Shown here: one piece after another, positions 6,532 through 13,494 of the stretch
How the letters are laid out: each line of letters begins with the position of its first letter
How positions within the stretch are numbered: the first letter of the stretch is position 1
Source of the DNA: JASFRS01 sp050114795
GTDB lineage: Bacteria > Pseudomonadota > Alphaproteobacteria > Sphingomonadales > CAKZYD01
NCBI GenBank assembly: GCA_050114795.1
Contig: JASFRS010000036.1
Location: 1-17,608 of the forward strand
Direction of reading: 5' to 3'
Length of the DNA stretch: 17,608 bases
Made by a program: the position numbers and the translations under genes
The notes under the pieces: generated by a model
Told to the model about the DNA's origin: nothing
Database searches by the model: none
What the model saw: only the letters and a program-made list of their open reading frames with translations

Positions 6532-6587
6532 TCTCATCCTAAAACATATAGTCTTGTATATATGTAACATGGCTTTTAAGGATGAGA
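6532..6587 (+). promoter_or_regulatory. Large inverted repeat upstream of the TauE/SafE gene
   Basis: TCTCATCCT and AGGATGAGA are 9-base perfect arms flanking 38 bases; AAAA and TTTT continue the pairing after one unpaired base. Inside sits a smaller CATATA...TATATG dyad (6545-6564). It ends 28 bases before the permease start, so it could be a 5' UTR stem or an operator pair. Confidence 0.35.
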
Positions 6588-6615
6588 TCAGGTCCCGCTG
6601 AATAAGGCACGCATA

Positions 6616-7533
6616 ATGCAAATCTATCTTCCTATTGCAGAGATGTCGGTGAACATATTCGTTATTCTCGGGATGGGAGGGGTTGTCGGCTTTCTTTCAG
6701 GCATGTTTGGGGTTGGTGGCGGCTTTCTTATGACTCCGCTTTTGATCTTCTATGGCGTTCCACCGGCAGTTGCCGTGGCATCAGAGTCCAATCAGATTAC
6801 GGCGGCTTCTGTTTCCGGTGCTTTGGCGCATTTCAGGCGCGGCGGAGTTGATATTAAAATGGGCTTGGTTTTGGTCATCGGCGGTGCGATGGGCTCTGTC
6901 GCTGGGACGGCTTTGTTTACAATGCTCAAAGCTATTGGCCAGGTCGATTTGATGATCGCGCTTGTCTATGTGGTGTTTTTGGGGACTATTGGCGTGTTAA
7001 TGTTGCTGGAAAGCCTGAATTCATTGCGCCGTAAACGCTCGGATGGTGTTGGTAGCCGCAAGCGCGGGCATCAGGGTTGGACGCATAAGCTTCCCTTTAA
7101 AATGCGCTTTAGGCGCTCAAGACTTTATATCAGCATATTGCTTCCGATTGCGATTGGCTTTGTTGTCGGTGTTCTGGCGGCGCTGATGGGCGTCGGCGGC
7201 GGCTTCATTATGGTTCCGGCGATGATTTATATCCTGGGCATGCCGACCAATGTGGTTGTTGGAACCTCTTTATTTCAAACCGTTTTTGTTACAGCAACAG
7301 TTACGACTTTGCACTCAGTGAATACGCAGACGGTTGATGTGGTTCTGGCTGTATTGCTCTTGGTTGGTGCGGTTTTTGGAGCGCAGGTCGGTGTGCGTGC
7401 GGGGCATACACTGAAAGGTGAACAGTTACGCGCGTTGTTAGCAACTATGGTTCTGGCTGTATGTGTCCGCATGGGTTTCACCCTGTTTCTTGAGCCAGAG
7501 GAGTTATTTTCCATCGCTGAGGCCATTGAATAA
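6616..7533 (+). CDS. TauE/SafE-family membrane permease (putative sulfite/sulfonate-related anion exporter)
   Basis: The 305-residue protein has the two-fold internal repeat of the TauE/SafE family: G-M-F-G-V-G-G-G-F-L-M-T-P at residues 29-41 and A-L-M-G-V-G-G-G-F-I-M-V-P at 189-201, each at the start of a hydrophobic half with about four transmembrane segments. A basic, Arg/Lys-rich loop (about 136-170) separates the halves and is probably cytoplasmic. Family members move sulfite, sulfoacetate or other organosulfur anions across the inner membrane; the substrate here cannot be read from sequence. AAGG lies 9 bases before the ATG, and a later ATG at codon 10 is possible. The stop overlaps the next start as TAATG, so the two genes are translationally coupled. 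Confidence 0.85.
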   Translation: MQIYLPIAEMSVNIFVILGMGGVVGFLSGMFGVGGGFLMTPLLIFYGVPPAVAVASESNQITAASVSGALAHFRRGGVDIKMGLVLVIGGAMGSVAGTALFTMLKAIGQVDLMIALVYVVFLGTIGVLMLLESLNSLRRKRSDGVGSRKRGHQGWTHKLPFKMRFRRSRLYISILLPIAIGFVVGVLAALMGVGGGFIMVPAMIYILGMPTNVVVGTSLFQTVFVTATVTTLHSVNTQTVDVVLAVLLLVGAVFGAQVGVRAGHTLKGEQLRALLATMVLAVCVRMGFTLFLEPEELFSIAEAIE

Positions 7534-8291
7534 TGCGTGCATTTCTTGCATTGCTGATGACATTTTGGGTGACTCCGCTTTTCGCCCAAGGACTGGTGAG
7601 TGACCTTTCAGAACGTCGCATTGACATTCGAACGCAATTTTCAGGTGCGGACTTAATCTTATTCGGTGCGATAGGCCGTGGCAGTGCGCTGAGCCTGGGC
7701 GAAGATTTTGACATTATTGCGATTGTTCGCGGGCCGGAACAGAAGCTTGTCGTGCGCCGGAAAGATAAGGTCGCTGGACTTTGGATGAACAGGGAGTCAG
7801 TGCTTTATCAAACAGCGGTTGGTTATTACTCGCTAGCAGCGACGAGGCCGCTTATGGATATCACGAATGAGGACCAATTGGCTGTTCATCAAATTGGTAT
7901 TGATAATTTGCTCTTATCTCCGACTTTGAGTGGTGATGTGGCTGCAGCGGAGTTAAGCGAATTTCGGGCAGGACTGATCCGACATTTACGTGCTGCTGGT
8001 CTTTATCCGGATGAAGTGGCGGATATTGAGGTTTTTGACGACACCTTGTTTCGCACTCGAATTCGTTTGCCGGCGCGCGTTCCTGTGGGCGTTTTCAATG
8101 TGGATATTTTCCTCTTCTCTAAAGGACAAGTTGTTGACCATGTTCGTCAGAGTTTGAATGTGGATAAAAGCGGGCTTGAGCGCTGGATTTTTTCCTTTGC
8201 GCAGGAAAGGCCCCTAATCTATGGCTTGGCCGCTGTTGTGATTGCTCTATTGTCTGGTTGGTTTGCGGGCTTTGTTTACAGGAAGGGCTGA
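7533..8291 (+). CDS. TIGR02186 / Alph_Pro_TM family periplasmic membrane-anchored protein
   Basis: The 252-residue protein starts with a signal peptide (MRAFLALLMTFWVTPLFA, cut before QG). A mostly beta-type periplasmic domain of about 205 residues follows, including IDIRTQFSGADLILFGAIG and FRTRIRLPARVPVGVFNVDIFLF. A single C-terminal transmembrane helix (about 228-249) ends in YRKG. This architecture and these motifs are those of the alphaproteobacterial TIGR02186 (Alph_Pro_TM) family, whose function is undefined but which, as I recall, commonly accompanies TauE/SafE permeases. The TAATG overlap with the permease gene supports a joint complex or accessory role on the periplasmic side. No Cys or metal-binding cluster is visible. 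The family call is confident; the biochemical role is unknown. Confidence 0.85.
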   Translation: MRAFLALLMTFWVTPLFAQGLVSDLSERRIDIRTQFSGADLILFGAIGRGSALSLGEDFDIIAIVRGPEQKLVVRRKDKVAGLWMNRESVLYQTAVGYYSLAATRPLMDITNEDQLAVHQIGIDNLLLSPTLSGDVAAAELSEFRAGLIRHLRAAGLYPDEVADIEVFDDTLFRTRIRLPARVPVGVFNVDIFLFSKGQVVDHVRQSLNVDKSGLERWIFSFAQERPLIYGLAAVVIALLSGWFAGFVYRKG

Positions 8292-8293
8292 CT

Positions 8294-9166
8294 ATGTTTC
8301 AGAAAGACTTGTTTAAAGGCAAAAAGATTCTTGTCACTGGCGGTGGGACCGGGCTTGGCCGGTCAATGACAGAGAAATATCTGGAACTGGGCGCTGAAGT
8401 CGTGATTTGGGGGCGCAGGTTAAATGTCCTGGAAGAAACAGCCGCCGAATTGGGTGGTCCTGTCACTGTACAAGCCGTTGATATCCGTGACCCGGAAGCG
8501 ATTGAAGCTGCCGTGGCGGAGATTTGGGAGCAGGGTCCCTTGAGCGGTCTCGTCAACAATGCGGCCGGGAACTTCATATCACCCACTGAAAATTTAAGCG
8601 CCAACGCTTTTAACGCCATTGCTTCCATCGTATTTAATGGCACATTCAATGTGACGAATGCTGTGGGCAAGCGTTGGCTGAAAGATGGTCTGAAAGGTAA
8701 TATCCTATCTATCGTCACGACCTGGGTTTGGACGGGTTCACCATTTGTTGTCCCGTCGGCCATGTCAAAAGCCGGTGTGGCGGCAATGACGCAATCTTTA
8801 GCAGTTGAATGGGGGCCAAGGGGCATTAGAGCCAATGCCATTGCGCCAGGGCCATTCCCTACCAAAGGGGCCTGGGATCGTTTGATGCCGCAAAATGCAA
8901 AAGGCAGTGTGCGCGATGGTGAGGAAGGGGTCCCGCTGCGGCGCTATGGCAAGCATGAGGAATTGGCGAATCTAGCGGCTTTTCTCATGGCCGATCAAAG
9001 TGAATATATTACAGGCGCTATCATTCCTATCGATGGCGGCCAATATCTTAACAGTGCAGGTAATTTTGCAGGGCTCTCATCCCTCTCACCAGAAGACTGG
9101 CAGGCTGTTCGTGATCAAATCCAGACATCTAACGCGAAAGATAAGGCAGAACGCACAGCTTCTTGA
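8294..9166 (+). CDS. SDR oxidoreductase, DECR1-type 2,4-dienoyl-CoA reductase-like
   Basis: The 290-residue protein carries T-G-G-G-T-G-L-G at 15-22 for the cofactor, R41-R42 suggesting NADPH, NNAAGNF at 88-94, and F-V-V-P-S155-A-M-S-K159-A-G-V, the Ser/Lys arrangement of mitochondrial 2,4-dienoyl-CoA reductase DECR1 in place of YxxxK. The downstream PGPFPTKGAWDRLMP, EELANLAAFL and IPIDGGQYLNSAGNF also follow DECR1. The likely job is NADPH reduction of dienoyl-CoA intermediates in unsaturated fatty-acid breakdown. As I align it, the catalytic Tyr of DECR1 (eleven residues before the Ser) is Trp144 here. The ATG at 8294 has GGAAGG upstream and follows the previous stop by 2 bases, so it is the third gene of the operon. 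The reason it travels with the permease is not clear. Confidence 0.82.
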   Translation: MFQKDLFKGKKILVTGGGTGLGRSMTEKYLELGAEVVIWGRRLNVLEETAAELGGPVTVQAVDIRDPEAIEAAVAEIWEQGPLSGLVNNAAGNFISPTENLSANAFNAIASIVFNGTFNVTNAVGKRWLKDGLKGNILSIVTTWVWTGSPFVVPSAMSKAGVAAMTQSLAVEWGPRGIRANAIAPGPFPTKGAWDRLMPQNAKGSVRDGEEGVPLRRYGKHEELANLAAFLMADQSEYITGAIIPIDGGQYLNSAGNFAGLSSLSPEDWQAVRDQIQTSNAKDKAERTAS

Positions 9167-9217
9167 TCGTTATAGACTTGCGGGTGCAAACACATTAGAT
9201 TAGGGGAGTGTTCAAGG

Positions 9218-9248
9218 AACAAATCTTATTCTGATTATTTGTTTTTCT
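9218..9248 (+). terminator. AT-rich terminator-like hairpin after the reductase operon
   Basis: AACAAAT (9218-9224) pairs with ATTTGTT (9237-9243), and C9225 plus neighbours can extend it across a bulged T. TTTTTC follows. The stem is weak, but position and T-run fit an intrinsic terminator about 50 bases after the stop at 9166. The NYN gene start lies 32 bases further on. Confidence 0.35.
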
Positions 9249-9279
9249 TGTGTGTATGTATTGAGTATCGGGGGAATTA

Positions 9280-9885
9280 ATGAGCGATATTGCAATTCTA
9301 TTTGATGGCGGCCATTTTCGCCACCTTGCCAAAAAATCTGGGATGGAACCGACACCTGATTTGGTGGAGGATTTTGTGCACGCGACTTTGCGGCCAAATG
9401 AAAATCTGTTCCGCGTCCTTTATTATGATTGCCGCCCTTATAACGGCAAGCAGCGCCGCCCTGTTTCTGGTGAAGAGCTGGAATTCAGCCTTTATGCAGG
9501 TTGGATGGATGAAATTGGGCGCCGTGATCATTTCGCGCTGCGCCTCGGGCATTTGAAATTCCGTGGCTGGCAGTTGCGGGATGATGCCATAGGCGATGAT
9601 GCGGATTTGGAAGATGATGATTTCGTGCCCGTCTTTGAACAAAAAGGCGTTGAAATCAAAATGGGTCTGGATATCGCGCGTTGCGCTGATACGAAAATGG
9701 TTAAAAAGCTATTTGTCGTGTCCGGCGATACGGATTTGGTTCCGGCTTTGAAATTTGCACGCGCATCAGGGCTTGAGATCATCATGATCCAGCCGCCGGG
9801 ATGGCAGCTCCATGATCTGCTGAAAATGCACAGCGATGAATGCCGCGAAGTGGAATGGCCACCGCAGCGTGACGCAGGTTATTAG
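9280..9885 (+). CDS. NYN-domain protein (LabA/DUF88-type PIN-like putative ribonuclease)
   Basis: The 201-residue protein is nearly one NYN (PIN-like) domain. The first strand AILFD9GGHF, then LFRVLYYDCRPYN at 43-55, KMGLD131IA, and the family's hallmark VVSGDTDLVPALKFAR at 147-161 with D150 and D152, give the acidic pocket that binds Mg2+ or Mn2+ in NYN/PIN nucleases. An unusually acidic stretch DDAIGDDADLEDDDF at 101-115 precedes the third motif. NYN proteins cleave or process RNA where tested; the target here is unknown. The ATG at 9280 follows GGGGGAA closely, a strong ribosome site. The gene stands alone and runs convergently into the crotonase gene with stop codons overlapping by two bases (9883-9884). 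Confidence 0.82.
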   Translation: MSDIAILFDGGHFRHLAKKSGMEPTPDLVEDFVHATLRPNENLFRVLYYDCRPYNGKQRRPVSGEELEFSLYAGWMDEIGRRDHFALRLGHLKFRGWQLRDDAIGDDADLEDDDFVPVFEQKGVEIKMGLDIARCADTKMVKKLFVVSGDTDLVPALKFARASGLEIIMIQPPGWQLHDLLKMHSDECREVEWPPQRDAGY

Positions 9886-10673
9886 CGCCCTGTGAATTGC
9901 GCGGGGCGCTTTTCAATAAAGCTTTGAACGCCTTCCTGGAAATCCTCGCTCGCAGCCATGCGGGCCTGGATATCCATGAATTCAGCCGATGCGGCCTCTT
10001 CGCCGCGCAATGCATAAGTTCTCGCATTTAAAAGCGTTGCCTGCACGGCTAAGGGTGCACGTTCCGCGATGATCTGCGCGAGTTCCAGGGCGCGGCGCAA
10101 TTCCTCTCCCGGTGCAACAATTTCCTGAATAATGCCAATGCGTAAGGCTTCTTCGGCGTCAAATTCATCGCCGGTCAAAAGCCATTTCATGGCGTTACCC
10201 CAGCCTCCACGTTCGACAAAGCGATAGGTCGCACCACCCGATGCCATAAGACCTCGCTTGGGTTCCAGCTGGGCAAAGCGGCAGTCGGATGCAGCGATGA
10301 CAATGTCCCCGGCCAACATCAGTTCAATACCTGCGGTAAAAGTGATGCCTTTTACGGCAGTGATCAGGGGTTTGGTCAGCCGACGCCCAAAGCGGTTATA
10401 AAGATCAATACCTTCACTACCTGAAAAGTCTTCGCCGCTGGCAAATCGCCCGGCGAATTTTGGAAGGTCGAGACCGGCTGTAAAATGGTCGCCAAGAGCA
10501 TGAAGTACGCCTACGCGTAAGTCCGGATCTTCATCCAGTTGTTCATAGGCTGCGCGCAACTCATCGAACATATGCGGGGTTAGGCCATTATATTTGTGCG
10601 GCCGGTTCAATCCCATGGCCAGCACATGGCCAAAGCGTTCCACAATAATATTGCCATCATCACTATGTGCCAT
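9882..10673 (-). CDS. Crotonase (enoyl-CoA hydratase/isomerase) family protein, atypical active site
   Basis: The 263-residue protein has the crotonase fold markers: the first oxyanion-hole segment HFTAGLDL (63-70), the second GITFTAGIELMLAGDIVIAA (109-128), and FAQLEPKRGLMASGGATYRF around E137. Comparison with rat mitochondrial enoyl-CoA hydratase places E137 at the catalytic Glu144, but the second catalytic Glu164 (in AMEMVLTG) is K163 here (AMKWLLTG). It is therefore unlikely to be an ordinary hydratase; isomerase, thioesterase or another acyl-CoA chemistry is possible. The start ATG 10673 has a strong GGGAGG site that is buried in a 10-bp hairpin. It lies 64 bases after the small CpaF-partner gene on the same strand, so it may be co-transcribed or have its own promoter. 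Confidence 0.8.
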   Translation of the reverse strand: MAHSDDGNIIVERFGHVLAMGLNRPHKYNGLTPHMFDELRAAYEQLDEDPDLRVGVLHALGDHFTAGLDLPKFAGRFASGEDFSGSEGIDLYNRFGRRLTKPLITAVKGITFTAGIELMLAGDIVIAASDCRFAQLEPKRGLMASGGATYRFVERGGWGNAMKWLLTGDEFDAEEALRIGIIQEIVAPGEELRRALELAQIIAERAPLAVQATLLNARTYALRGEEAASAEFMDIQARMAASEDFQEGVQSFIEKRPAQFTGR

Positions 10674-10675
10674 CG

Positions 10676-10712
10676 CAGCCTCCCTGAATTTTATATGAGC
10701 TTAGGGAGGCTG
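10676..10712 (-). promoter_or_regulatory. Hairpin sequestering the crotonase ribosome binding site
   Basis: CAGCCTCCCT (10676-10685) and AGGGAGGCTG (10703-10712) are perfect 10-base complements around a 17-base loop. In minus-strand RNA the 3' arm contains the AGGGAGG Shine-Dalgarno sequence, ending 2 bases before the start codon, and the 5' arm carries the matching anti-Shine-Dalgarno CCTCCCT. Folding would block initiation. A TATAAA inside the loop leaves open that some transcripts start within the dyad and escape it. Confidence 0.5.
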
Positions 10713-10737
10713 ATCTTTTATCGCAAGCGCCCTTCTC

Positions 10738-10986
10738 TTAACCCGGCGTGTCGAGCGGTTTGCAAACAGCGATAGAATTTTTATTGATAAGCAGAATTTC
10801 ACCATTCTGCTGCCGCAGGGGAATGAAGGTCTTGGGATCGTTTAACAAATCTTGCACGCGTTCATTCAAGCCGATGAAAACGGACCCGGACAATGTCGTG
10901 CCGTCGTTCAAGATAATATCGACACCAACATTCACCTTGGTTCTAACGCGGGCGCGTTGAACTTCATGTCTGGAATTCATGTTCAT
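10738..10986 (-). CDS. Small conserved-looking protein coupled to cpaF (DUF6812-like)
   Basis: The 82-residue protein has a short polar N-terminus (MNMNSRHEVQRARVRTK). A compact beta-rich domain follows: VNVGVDIILNDGTTLSGSVFI, then NERVQDLLNDPKTFIPLRQ and GEILLINKNSIAVCKPL. The pattern 'V-x-L-x-D-G...L-x-G...R-V-x-D-L-L-N...F-I-P-L...I-N-K-x-x-I' resembles small DUF6812-type proteins; this is recalled, not searched. No signal peptide or membrane segment is seen, so it should be cytoplasmic. Its ATG overlaps the cpaF stop as ATGA, with GGAGG seven bases upstream, so translation is coupled to cpaF and a joint role with the ATPase is likely. A second ATG two codons later is possible. Confidence 0.65.
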   Translation of the reverse strand: MNMNSRHEVQRARVRTKVNVGVDIILNDGTTLSGSVFIGLNERVQDLLNDPKTFIPLRQQNGEILLINKNSIAVCKPLDTPG

Positions 10987-12407
10987 TTCATCGCCTCCAT
11001 CAGTGCGCGCTCAAAGCCCTGTATGCGTATTTTTTCAATGCAATAGGGTTGCATGCTGTTTTTGCTGAATTGCCCCAATATGGTGCCGTCATTGCCTTGA
11101 TCATCATAATCAAAGGAGAAAAGCGTCTGGGTGGTGATTATATCTTCTTCCAGTCCGACAATTTCGGTGATGCTTGTGATCTTGCGGCTGCCGTCACGCA
11201 AGCGACGGACTTGCACGACGATGTCTATCGCATCCACAATCTGTTGGCGTATGGCGCGCAGCGGATAATTAAGGCCAGCCATTGAAACCATATTCTCCAT
11301 CCGCGTCAAAGCTTCGCGTGGTTGGTTAGCATGTAATGTGCACATTGAGCCTTCATGGCCGGTGTTCATGGCTTGAAGCATATCAATGCATTCAGGTCCG
11401 CGGACTTCGCCTAAAATAATACGATCAGGGCGCATGCGAAGCGCATTACGCAGCAAGTCGCCAATAGTATAGGCGCCATCACCCTCTAAATTGGGCGGGC
11501 GACTTTCAAGGGAGACGACATGGGGTTGCTGTAATTGAAGCTCTGCCGCGTCTTCAATGGTGACGACGCGCTCTCCAGGATCAATCATGCGCGATAGGGC
11601 GTTCAACAAGGTGGTTTTGCCAGACCCTGTCCCGCCGGAAATGATGATGTTCAAACGTGCCGCTGCTGCAATTGCGAGAAAAGACGCCATGTCGCGTGAC
11701 ATGCATCCGCTTTCAGCCAACTTCTCCAAAGTGAAAGGCATGACGGCAAATTTGCGGATGGAAATAGAGGTGCCGTGTATGGACAGGGGCGGCATGATCA
11801 CATTGACCCGGCTACCATCTTCTAATCGGGCGTCGGCGACAGGTGTGGTCTGGTCAATGCGGCGCCCAACACGGTTGCAAATGCGCTGGGCTATATGGCG
11901 AACATGATCATCGTCGCGGAAGCGTATATTGGTCAGTTTGAGCTTCCCGCGACATTCGACATAAACTTGGTCATGACCATTCACCATGATGTCTGAAACT
12001 TCAGGGTTTGCGAGTAGGTCTTCAAGTGGGCCAAGTCCCAGCAATTCATCAACCAGAAGCGTTTCAACACGAATAAGCTCCTGCTTATTCAAAGTGAATT
12101 TGAGTTCACTCAGGACTTCCATGATGACGGGACGCAGTTCTTCTCGCAGTTCCGTGTTGTTCAAACCTGCTGCCGCTTTGGTGTCTATGCGATCAAGTAC
12201 ACGTGGCAATATGGTTTCTTTCATCGCAATAATCTGCGCATCGTCAGATTGGAGATCCTGCGGTTTTGCGCCTTGTGGTGGTTTTTGAAGAAATGACGGA
12301 ATATCAGAGCCAGTTTTTGCCGGACGCGCATAAGGTTGGCGATAGCGTACAGCTTGCGCGCCTGCTAAGCTCTTGCTGATAGGCGATACTGCCTTCTTTC
12401 CAAACAT
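10983..12407 (-). CDS. cpaF: CpaF/TadA-type secretion ATPase (Tad/Flp pilus family)
   Basis: The 474-residue protein is a GSPII/IV-type hexameric ATPase. A low-complexity N-terminus (1-60) is followed by an N-terminal domain with VDELLGLGPLEDLLANPEVSDIMVNG (119-144). The ATPase core has Walker A G-G-T-G-S-G-K-T at 258-265, the Asp/Glu box VVTIEDAAELQL (281-292), Walker B RIILGEVRG with E334, and a His box TGHEGSMCTLHANQP (349-363). This is the CpaF branch that powers Tad/Flp pilus assembly in the cytoplasm. None of the usual partners (pilin, CpaB, secretin CpaC, CpaE, TadB/TadC) is next to it; only the coupled small gene follows. It is therefore an orphan copy here, and the rest of the system must lie elsewhere. 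GAGGT lies about 9 bases before ATG 12407. Confidence 0.9.
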   Translation of the reverse strand: MFGKKAVSPISKSLAGAQAVRYRQPYARPAKTGSDIPSFLQKPPQGAKPQDLQSDDAQIIAMKETILPRVLDRIDTKAAAGLNNTELREELRPVIMEVLSELKFTLNKQELIRVETLLVDELLGLGPLEDLLANPEVSDIMVNGHDQVYVECRGKLKLTNIRFRDDDHVRHIAQRICNRVGRRIDQTTPVADARLEDGSRVNVIMPPLSIHGTSISIRKFAVMPFTLEKLAESGCMSRDMASFLAIAAAARLNIIISGGTGSGKTTLLNALSRMIDPGERVVTIEDAAELQLQQPHVVSLESRPPNLEGDGAYTIGDLLRNALRMRPDRIILGEVRGPECIDMLQAMNTGHEGSMCTLHANQPREALTRMENMVSMAGLNYPLRAIRQQIVDAIDIVVQVRRLRDGSRKITSITEIVGLEEDIITTQTLFSFDYDDQGNDGTILGQFSKNSMQPYCIEKIRIQGFERALMEAMK

Positions 12408-12521
12408 GGAACAGACCTCAACTCAATACAACGATGTTATGGGATGCCAAAGCCTCCCCCCAGATCCGCTTATAAGGCGTGAGAGTTAAAATTTACTGAG
12501 CTTTGATTTTCTTCGTTGCGA

Positions 12522-12558
12522 GTTGCGCAACAATTGGGCAAGTTAATGTCCAATTGTT
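12522..12558. promoter_or_regulatory. Dyad operator upstream of the LysR gene
   Basis: AACAATTGG (12529-12537) and CCAATTGTT (12550-12558) are perfect 9-base arms with a 12-base spacer, ending 24 bases before the LysR start. The perfect palindrome GTTGCGCAAC (12522-12531) overlaps the left arm. Position and size suit autoregulation by the LysR protein. It also lies about 120 bases from the cpaF start in the shared divergent region. Confidence 0.5.
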
Positions 12559-12582
12559 CAGGAAAATTAAGGAAGCAAGTCC

Positions 12583-13494
12583 ATGGACCGACTGACTGCA
12601 ATGGAGATTTTTGTAAAAGTCATCAAAGAAGGCAGTTTTTCCGCCGCGGCGCGTTCCATGAATATGTCGAAATCCGCCGTTTCCAAATATGTGAGCGAAT
12701 TGGAAGACCGTCTTGGCGCTAGATTGTTGAACCGAACCACCAGGCGATTGTCGGTGACGGATGTAGGCCGTGTCTATTTTGAACGCTGCCAGCAAATTCT
12801 TTCCGACGTAATGGAGACTGAAACCGCGATCAGTGAAGACACGCGTAAGGTATCGGGGCAACTGCGTGTCGCCGCACCTGTGACTTTCTCTGTTAAACAT
12901 TTGGGCGGACCTTTGTCCGAGTTTCTTGGTCAATATCCAGAAGTTGACATTGATTTGAATTTGAATGATCGCCGGGCCGATATTGTCGAAGAGGGCTTTG
13001 ACGTGGCCGTGCGGATTTCAAGGCAGATGACGGATAGCAGTCTCATTGCGGCTAAATTGGCAACGTCTCGTGCCGTCACCTGCGCCAGCCCCGCTTATCT
13101 TGATCGCCATGGTACACCGCAGACACCGCAGGAATTGGTTGATCATAATTGCCTGCGATATTCCAACATCGGGCCGGTTCAGGAATGGTATTATCAGGAT
13201 GAGAATAAGGAGTTAATCAGCGTGCGTGTCAGCGGGACAATTAGCGCCAATAACGGTGAGGTTCTAAGAGAAGCGGCATTGGATGGGCAGGGCATAATCA
13301 CTGGCCCTAGCTTTATCACCGGTGATGCGATTAAATCCGGTAAATTAGTTCCTATTTTACAGCCCTATGCCTATACGGACTTTGGTATTTTTGCGGTTTA
13401 CCCTCATAATCGCCATTTATCGGCGAAGGTGCGCGTTTTCGTTGATTTTCTGAAAAGCCATTGGGGCGCGGATCCCTATTGGAATGATTTTTAA
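12583..13494 (+). CDS. LysR-family transcriptional regulator
   Basis: The 303-residue protein has the standard LysR layout. The N-terminal winged helix-turn-helix MDRLTAMEIFVKVIKEGSF then SAAARSMNMSKSAVSKYVSELEDRLGARLLNRTTRRLSVTDVG (1-62) is followed by a linker helix and a periplasmic-binding-protein-like effector domain from about 90 to 295. The segment SGQLRVAAPVTFSVKHLGG and the DVAVRIS strand are typical of the large CrgA/DsdC-like subgroup common in proteobacteria. The ligand cannot be predicted. AAGGAAG precedes ATG 12583. It is divergent from cpaF and precedes bioB on the same strand by 85 bases; no functional link to either is shown by sequence. A strong dyad upstream suggests self-control. 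Confidence 0.88.
   Translation: MDRLTAMEIFVKVIKEGSFSAAARSMNMSKSAVSKYVSELEDRLGARLLNRTTRRLSVTDVGRVYFERCQQILSDVMETETAISEDTRKVSGQLRVAAPVTFSVKHLGGPLSEFLGQYPEVDIDLNLNDRRADIVEEGFDVAVRISRQMTDSSLIAAKLATSRAVTCASPAYLDRHGTPQTPQELVDHNCLRYSNIGPVQEWYYQDENKELISVRVSGTISANNGEVLREAALDGQGIITGPSFITGDAIKSGKLVPILQPYAYTDFGIFAVYPHNRHLSAKVRVFVDFLKSHWGADPYWNDF

Noticed and set aside
8299..8865. 188-codon frame on the minus strand opposite the dienoyl-CoA reductase
   Set aside because: It is an antisense shadow of a well-supported SDR gene, rich in Pro/Ala/Ser/Thr with no recognisable motif.
12493..12933. 146-codon minus-strand frame over the LysR start
   Set aside because: It runs through the dyad and the helix-turn-helix coding region of LysR and shows no motif.
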